Positions 61,601-64,000 of a DNA stretch of 64,000 nucleotides are shown here, one piece after another. Under the pieces are notes generated by a model that was not told where the DNA came from, made no database searches, and saw nothing but the letters and a program-made list of their open reading frames with translations. The stretch is taken from the NCBI RefSeq assembly GCF_032854445.1, contig NC_088300.1, forward strand, positions 56,330,984-56,394,983. Direction: 5' to 3'. This DNA comes from Liolophura sinensis (lineage: Eukaryota; Mollusca; Polyplacophora; Chitonida; Chitonidae). A program made the position numbers and the translations under genes. Each line of letters begins with the position of its first letter. Within the stretch, counting starts at the first letter, position 1.

Positions 61601-64000
61601 GAGGCATGGAATGATGTCAGAAAACACGAAAACACTCTCTCAACTTTTGCTTCTAATAGCACCTTATACACACGCATTTTGTTTATCTAAAGTATGCACA
61701 ACATGATTCTGACGGACTAAAACAAGCCCACGTGCATCGCACGTGCAGCAAAGGTCAAGCATGTCTAGTGGTGGTAGTGGTGTAAAGTGAATGCAGAGAG
61801 CGACGCTTGGGCTGTACGGAGTATGCAGTGTACGATGTGTACATGTTCTAAATCAGCGTTTGACATGAACATCTCTAGTGTTCTTTCTACGAAAACCCTG
61901 GTCATAACACTCCGTGATAAATAAATGGCTCCCTGTTTCGTATATGTCACAAAACCAATTGTATGATCCGTTGTTCTTTTTCTCTTCTAAGGCATACCCA
62001 GCATTTGCTCTTCTATGTCCCGATAAATACCGCTGCAACGAAATTTATCCGTATTTCGGATATTTACCGGTAAGTATCATAAACAGAGTGAGCTGGTGTG
62101 TTTTCTGTTTGTGGAACGGTGCTAATATGGAGTGATGTATCTCTGTTTACTGCAAACAAATTATTAATAATAATGAAGTCGAGGCATCACCACGAAAATG
62201 TAAAAGGTTTCACAAACTTTCGATCCACATACCGGGATCATTATCCAGTTATTACTATTATTAATAATGAACCCAGCATGTTGATCTAATGCTTGTGAAA
62301 CCTTTACGTGGTGATGCTTCGACTTCATTAATATTATTATTGAACTCACGTACAGCTATGAGTCTTAAGCAGTATGTATAAAAATATTGTTCCAAACACC
62401 AAAGAAATAGTCGGCGACACAAAATTTTTTCCTCAAATGTCGCCTGTAAATATTGATTGTATTATGGTTTAACCAATCTAGCTATTTAACCGACTGTGCC
62501 AAATGTGGTTTGAAAACCACACATCATATGTTGTCTTCTTCTGGTGCAATCGTATCATTGTTTTGCTATAAATTACATATAATATGTGAGTAAAACGTAG
62601 GCTACGTATATTTATTTATTTGATTGGTGTATTACGACGTAGCTAAGAATATTTCACTTATACCATGGCCAGCATTATGGTGGGAGGAAACCGGTCAGAG
62701 CCTGCTGGTTGCTGGAAGACGTTACGTATACAGCAGAAGTATAAAAGAAACATTATTGACATTAATAAATTACGAGTAACACAATGAAAACAAAAAGCCG
62801 GTCTTATCCTGCTCATATACATCAACTACCGAAAGATTCTGAAAGAAATCTTTTTAAATGTGGACATTTATCTTTCGTTAATTTTTGTTATACCACTGGG
62901 ATTATATATGTTGTATTTGAACAAGGCAAATTGTCTCTTTCACACTAATTCCAGCGTTTTATTTCATTTTGAGGTCTTGAGCTTTGTGCTGTTAAGGAAC
63001 ACTCATCCTACTATCCGGTCTTCCTATAGTACCCTTTTTGCCTGGTTCGGCAAGATATCACTGGAAGTAAGTCTTATGTATTTTAGGTATCGTGAACATG
63101 GAACTTTGTATAGTAACGATGCTCGTCTGGTTAACAATCATCTTTGTACTTCCTCTCTTGGCGTAACAATGGTACTTGTAGCTGTCTCGCTTGGCGCTCA
63201 GTACTGAGTGGTTAGTGCAAGGAAACAGGACTGGTTGGCCCGGTGTTAGTACAATGTAACTGGGTGGGGTGCCATGTCTAATATCTTCGACATTTTACTT
63301 CAGTGGGGAGAGCACTTTGGCGACATGGATTCTCCATGCCCCAAGAAGACATAGTATATGTACACACACCTAATGACTCCTTATCGTCATTTGACTCAAA
63401 AAGTATGACATTAAATCTCAAGCATTCATTCAATCATTTTTCTCTTTACGCCCTACACAAGACGAGAGACTAAGATTTGGTCCTCCAATCCTCAGGGTAC
63501 GGTGTGACTGGATGGGGTACAAGGTCTGATATTTTAGGTGGTCTTTGTACCTCCTTGTTTAGATCAAGATTTGGTCCTCTAATCCTCAGGGAACTGTGAC
63601 ACTGGGCGGCGCGTCATGTGTGGTGTTTTAGGTGATCTTTTACCTCCTCTCCAGATGTCCAACTTAAGGGACAGATTAAGATGTGCTCCTCTATTCTCCA
63701 GGGCACAGTGAGACTGAAAGGGCGTTAAGTCTAGTGTTTTAGGTATAGTGTTCCAGCGAGGCAGCAGTAGGAACACGTCAACATCATGTCAGGCCAGCTC
63801 CAAGGAGACAGCGTCGTGATATGTCAATAATATTAAATACAGGTTAACAGACAAGACCTTTTGTGTGTTGAAATGAACTGAAATATATACATGTACCACA
63901 TCATAGGTTTGCTGGTTGTCTTTAAACACGTTAAATTTACTAGCTAATGTTCTGTTTTCAGTTGTTTATCTCCCAGTATCACATCTGGCTTGCTGATGAC
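43509..64000 (+). CDS. CASD1: CASD1, sialate O-acetyltransferase (21 exons, right end missing)
   Basis: Twenty-one exons join with consistent phases and GT-AG borders into 705 codons that align end to end with vertebrate CASD1. That enzyme moves acetyl from acetyl-CoA to sialic acid (CMP-sialic acid) in the Golgi. Order: N-terminal signal anchor (about 18-36); luminal SGNH/GDSL-like domain with [11 protein letters not shown] (nucleophile Ser98, equivalent to human Ser94) and LVVHGMGW; a transmembrane segment at about 300-322; then the multi-membrane Cas1p-type acyltransferase domain with [65 protein letters not shown] and [13 protein letters not shown]. About 90 residues should remain right of the window. 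One oddity is that the family's Asp-x-x-His catalytic block appears as adjacent Asp262-His263. Introns hold many transposons. Confidence 0.92.
44841..45088 (+). mobile_element. V-SINE in CASD1 intron 1, 10-bp target-site duplication
   Basis: It is flanked by aatcaggcga at 44831-44840 and 45089-45098. It lacks the block between gctggcttcct and ggcaacctgcgg (loss of the ccggccgtacgt part). It ends in a short aaaataaatc tail. Confidence 0.93.
45656..45767 (+). CDS. CASD1: CASD1 exon 2
   Basis: Acceptor tttag, phase 1 to 2, donor GTACTG. It encodes a luminal stem ending [16 protein letters not shown], matching the WQPHSCMMHKY-type segment of vertebrate CASD1. Confidence 0.85.
46295..46379. repeat. 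Imperfect palindrome in CASD1 intron 2
   Basis: Two 36-base arms (46295-46330 and 46344-46379, about 30 of 36 pairs) surround a 13-base loop. Core arms are caatgattgcc and ggcaatcatt. It could be a small inverted-repeat element or a structured RNA segment; the nature is unknown. Confidence 0.6.
46484..46667 (+). CDS. CASD1: CASD1 exon 3 (catalytic serine block)
   Basis: Acceptor ggttacag, phase 2 to 0, donor GTAAGT. It contains [19 protein letters not shown] block I, with Ser98 as the expected nucleophile, and ends GVDF. Confidence 0.92.
47178..47282 (+). CDS. CASD1: CASD1 exon 4
   Basis: Acceptor ttcacag, 35 codons, phase 0 to 0, donor GTAAGT. It ends NLVVHGMGW, corresponding to the VIVAGAATW segment in vertebrates (SGNH block with Gly/Asn-type oxyanion residues). 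Confidence 0.88.
47332..47539 (-). mobile_element. V-SINE, diverged, in CASD1 intron 4
   Basis: Minus-strand copy with tgactggcgttttgccgctt, atggtgggagggaaccgggc, and the head end gttaagccacggcgacc. Most of the cagaatatttcacttatacg block is deleted. Confidence 0.85.
48191..48815. mobile_element. Inverted-repeat DNA element (Harbinger-like MITE candidate) in CASD1 intron 4
   Basis: The left end reads tacaagatgacccttattac. The right end, reverse-complemented, reads gacaaaatgacccttattac. The two sides remain complementary inwards through the ccggaaga, caaacggggacataatgacc and gcagaaattacttaatggcc blocks. The centre holds several head-to-head copies of a motif with atttctgcataacctcgact and gagactaagatttcgtcaat. 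TTA flanks both ends (48188-48190 and 48816-48818), the target duplication type of PIF/Harbinger elements. No transposase is encoded, so it is non-autonomous. Confidence 0.8.
49924..49972 (+). CDS. CASD1: CASD1 exon 5 (49 bp)
   Basis: A short exon encoding [16 protein letters not shown], phase 0 to 1, donor GTAATA. The acceptor is a tandem cagcag, so the first Gln codon may be included or skipped. It fits the gap between exon 4 and exon 6 in both phase and alignment. Confidence 0.75.
50339..50410 (+). CDS. CASD1: CASD1 exon 6
   Basis: Acceptor gtttcag, phase 1 to 1, donor GTATGT. It encodes [20 protein letters not shown] then WMLL, matching the NITSIAPLLEKL and YWVLQ region of vertebrates. 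It includes a likely N-glycosylation site, NWT. Confidence 0.82.
50671..50761 (+). CDS. CASD1: CASD1 exon 7
   Basis: Acceptor ttcttttag, phase 1 to 2, donor GTAAGT. It encodes a hydrophilic luminal segment ([20 protein letters not shown] followed by [10 protein letters not shown]), colinear with the NEKIDAYNEA region of vertebrates. Confidence 0.8.
51535..51619 (+). CDS. CASD1: CASD1 exon 8 (degenerate Asp-x-x-His block)
   Basis: Acceptor gttccag, phase 2 to 0, donor GTAAGC. It encodes [20 protein letters not shown] then DHSKAVYL. Where vertebrate CASD1 has LDGLHLPE (the Asp-x-x-His catalytic block), this exon has SDHSK, with Asp262 and His263 adjacent. Confidence 0.8.
52193..52260 (-). repeat. 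Short SINE-tail-like fragment in CASD1 intron 8
   Basis: The sequence gttttacgccgcacatgttt, then ttacatgacggcggtcatgc recalls the 3' part of another widespread molluscan repeat family. It is too short to classify. Confidence 0.5.
52417..52464 (+). pseudogene. Decayed duplicate of the 5' end of CASD1 exon 9
   Basis: Forty-eight bases starting gcaggactttcagctttcgt match the exon 9 start (gcagaaatctcagcttttgt, 52494 onward) at about 35 of 48 positions, 81 bp upstream and including the cag acceptor. Read in the exon 9 frame it gives DFQLSLNFH and then a stop. Confidence 0.5.
52498..52622 (+). CDS. CASD1: CASD1 exon 9
   Basis: Acceptor ttcttcgcag, phase 0 to 2, donor GTAAGT. It encodes [15 protein letters not shown] (vertebrate ILMNVYCNKIL) and the start of the first C-terminal-half membrane segment, [11 protein letters not shown]. 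Confidence 0.85.
53078..53139 (+). CDS. CASD1: CASD1 exon 10
   Basis: Acceptor ttttccag, phase 2 to 1, donor GTGAGT. It encodes [20 protein letters not shown]: the end of a transmembrane helix and a basic cytosolic flank. Confidence 0.85.
53455..53511 (+). repeat. Tail fragment of the second SINE-like family
   Basis: gtgaaatacggcgttacacc followed by (CATT)n resembles the 3' ends at 57541-57601 and 63386-63438. Confidence 0.55.
53925..54021 (+). CDS. CASD1: CASD1 exon 11
   Basis: Acceptor tttctag, phase 1 to 2, donor GTAAGA. It contains [16 protein letters not shown], nearly identical to the vertebrate [14 protein letters not shown] segment that begins the acyltransferase domain. Confidence 0.92.
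54068..54408. repeat. Tandem duplication, 169-bp unit, CASD1 intron 11
   Basis: Two adjacent diverged copies start at 54068 and 54237. Shared blocks include aatgtcaatc, ctaacttgtttgctag, cttgtatat, ggaagtcatgaacaaca and cataaatttatctcgta. Confidence 0.85.
54586..55234. mobile_element. Foldback-type element with arms of about 211 bp, CASD1 intron 11
   Basis: The left arm (54586-54796) and right arm (55024-55234) are inverted copies sharing ctcttaaatcgag, acacgaagt, ttctaatgtg, cggtaaacaacatttac, gcgtaaatcgatgtc, gagtggtcc, cataatcaa and aacgtgttctg. They surround a middle of about 227 bp. No transposase and no clear target duplication were seen. Confidence 0.8.
55516..55630 (+). CDS. CASD1: CASD1 exon 12
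   Basis: Acceptor cattgcag, phase 2 to 0, donor GTAAGT. It encodes a hydrophilic stretch and the membrane segment [16 protein letters not shown]. Confidence 0.88.
55773..55835 (-). mobile_element. V-SINE 3' fragment (minus), CASD1 intron 12
   Basis: gattggcctttcacgccata then caagaatatttcactaatac and cgacggtggccagcat: the last about 60 bp of the SINE in reverse. Confidence 0.75.
55930..56122 (+). mobile_element. V-SINE, diverged copy (plus), CASD1 intron 12
   Basis: gggcctccgtgg is followed directly by aaatgacccaggagactctc, so the A-box region is deleted. The rest runs through gctgtcgctgtgagtccagc to aactggccgccattgtatta. Confidence 0.82.
56535..56624 (+). CDS. CASD1: CASD1 exon 13
   Basis: Acceptor ggttcag, 30 codons, donor GTAAGC. 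It contains [20 protein letters not shown], one of the most conserved stretches of the CASD1/Cas1p family. Confidence 0.93.
57409..57602 (+). mobile_element. Second SINE-like family with (CACT)n tail, CASD1 intron 13
   Basis: gactggttgaccggtatcag, ctaaggattccttcgtcgtc, atatgactgaaaattgttaa, gtacgacgttaaatcc, then (CACT)n. It aligns block by block with 63229-63438. Confidence 0.75.
57941..58716 (-). mobile_element. Solo LTR of an LTR retrotransposon, CASD1 intron 13
   Basis: It begins tgttacgaccc and ends cataaca, so TGTTA and TAACA form the short terminal inverted repeat expected of an LTR. Four-base duplications aagt flank it (57937-57940 and 58717-58720). On the minus strand a TATATAA box lies at 58534-58540 and AATAAA-type signals near 58035-58056, so the LTR points left. 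No internal retroelement region is attached, so it is a recombination product. The TGTTACGACCC start resembles Ty3/Gypsy-type LTRs from memory. The 143-codon open frame inside is not a gene. Confidence 0.72.
58850..58969 (+). CDS. CASD1: CASD1 exon 14
   Basis: Acceptor ttttttcag, 40 codons, donor GTGAGT. It contains [20 protein letters not shown] and [11 protein letters not shown], matching the TGYGHFSYF and KGDFGIYRVCQ segments. Confidence 0.93.
59407..59563 (+). CDS. CASD1: CASD1 exon 15
   Basis: Acceptor gttgtag, phase 0 to 1, donor GTGAGT. It contains [20 protein letters not shown] and [14 protein letters not shown], two membrane segments closely matching vertebrate CASD1. Confidence 0.93.
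59911..59983 (+). mobile_element. V-SINE 3' fragment, CASD1 intron 15
   Basis: gattcgccgccgtataagtg, aaataatcttcagtgtggag, aaaacaccaatcaaat. Confidence 0.7.
60338..60426 (+). CDS. CASD1: CASD1 exon 16
   Basis: Acceptor tctgtag, phase 1 to 0, donor GTAAGC. It contains [20 protein letters not shown], a membrane helix. Less conserved but colinear. Confidence 0.85.
60703..60804 (+). CDS. CASD1: CASD1 exon 17
   Basis: Acceptor ttctcag, 34 codons, donor GTAAGT. It ends [12 protein letters not shown], matching YEWWFRWRLDRY, a family signature. Confidence 0.93.
61342..61482 (+). CDS. CASD1: CASD1 exon 18
   Basis: Acceptor ctgttacag, 47 codons, donor GTAAGT. It encodes [16 protein letters not shown] (helix), ESADKPLFS (vertebrate GKGEPLFS) and a second helix, [11 protein letters not shown]. 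The open frame extends about 150 bp further left but no alignment supports that part. Confidence 0.9.
61500..61790 (+). repeat. Unclassified dispersed repeat, copy 2 (CASD1 intron 18)
   Basis: The partner of 23938-24262, in the same orientation. Blocks: tcttacagcgcatgcttcgc, acagaaatcttgaac, tcacggtgatga, tttatctaaagtatgcacaa, aaaggtcaagcatgtctag. Confidence 0.6.
61992..62069 (+). CDS. CASD1: CASD1 exon 19
   Basis: Acceptor cttctaag, 26 codons, donor GTAAGT. It encodes [16 protein letters not shown], matching CKNKAECNELHP. Confidence 0.88.
62161..62342. mobile_element. Small inverted-repeat element (MITE-like), CASD1 intron 19
   Basis: Arms of about 55 bp: ttattaataataatgaagtc and gaggcatcaccacg through aaaggtttcacaa on the left, and the inverse (ttgtgaaacctttacgtggt, gatgcttcgacttcattaat) on the right, with a middle of about 70 bp. 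Confidence 0.75.
62611..62732 (-). mobile_element. V-SINE 3' part, CASD1 intron 19
   Basis: tttatttgattggtgtatta, cgacgtagctaagaatattt, ccagcattatggtgggagga, aaccggtcagagcc, then divergence. The head is missing. Confidence 0.82.
62974..63066 (+). CDS. CASD1: CASD1 exon 20
   Basis: Acceptor tttcattttgag, 31 codons, donor GTAAGT. It encodes [20 protein letters not shown] then [11 protein letters not shown], matching FILIRN and [11 protein letters not shown]. Confidence 0.92.
63229..63438 (+). mobile_element. Second SINE-like family with (CATT)n tail, CASD1 intron 20
   Basis: gactggttggcccggtgtta, cctaatgactccttatcgtc, atttgactcaaaaagtatga, cattaaatctcaagcattca. Colinear with 57409-57602. Confidence 0.75.
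63460..63780 (+). repeat. Three diverged tandem copies of about 105 bp, CASD1 intron 20
   Basis: Each copy has a (t/g)ggtcctc(c/t)aatcctcaggg-like block, a gtgactgg-like block and a tgttttaggt(g)-like block, at about 63460, 63565 and 63670. This may be an internal repeat of the adjacent SINE-like family. Confidence 0.65.
63962..64000 (+). CDS. CASD1: CASD1 exon 21 (cut by window edge)
   Basis: Acceptor tgttttcag, then [13 protein letters not shown], matching LFICQYHIWLAAD. The exon continues past the window. Confidence 0.9.
   Translation, partial: MFISQYHIWLADD

Overview
This is a stretch of a metazoan nuclear genome, AT-rich, intron-rich and full of interspersed and tandem repeats; nothing prokaryotic is present. 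At least twelve copies or fragments of a tRNA-headed SINE are present. Its 3' part ("...cgtataagtgaaatattcttgagtacggcgtaaaacaccaatcaaat", quoted here in fragments across entries) is the type I associate with molluscan V-SINEs such as RUDI. A second repeat family ends in (CACT)n or (CATT)n tails typical of molluscs. A mollusc, or at least a lophotrochozoan, is the best guess.

Two conserved protein-coding genes lie back to back, transcribed divergently. On the minus strand (about 1 to 17.4 kb, perhaps starting near 19.2 kb) is the 5' part of FGFRL1, the fibroblast growth factor receptor-like 1 gene: a signal-peptide exon (17319-17399) and a first immunoglobulin-domain exon (4837-5109), separated by a 12.2 kb intron. 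The rest of that gene must lie left of the window. On the plus strand (43509 to the right edge) is CASD1, the Golgi sialate O-acetyltransferase. I could chain 21 exons with matching splice phases into 705 codons, and the reading frame continues past base 64000.

The roughly 24-26 kb between the genes has no convincing host gene. It holds a decayed I-type non-LTR retrotransposon on the minus strand (about 35.1-39.95 kb: zinc-knuckle ORF1, APE endonuclease, reverse transcriptase, RNase H) with a SINE inserted in its RT domain. It also holds a second LINE C-terminal fragment (28.47-28.9 kb), likewise hit by a SINE, and several minisatellites (30, 36, 20 and 52 bp units). The FGFRL1 introns carry an 18-bp and a 107-bp minisatellite.

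The CASD1 introns carry a solo LTR with a 4-bp target duplication, a 625-bp TTA-flanked inverted-repeat element, a 649-bp foldback element with arms of about 211 bp, smaller palindromes, and SINEs.

The most interesting coding observation is in CASD1. The SGNH-type catalytic serine block is intact (Ser98), but the downstream Asp-x-x-His block of the family appears shortened to adjacent Asp262-His263. A decayed copy of the next exon's 5' end sits 81 bp upstream of that exon. I found no wholly new multi-gene system.
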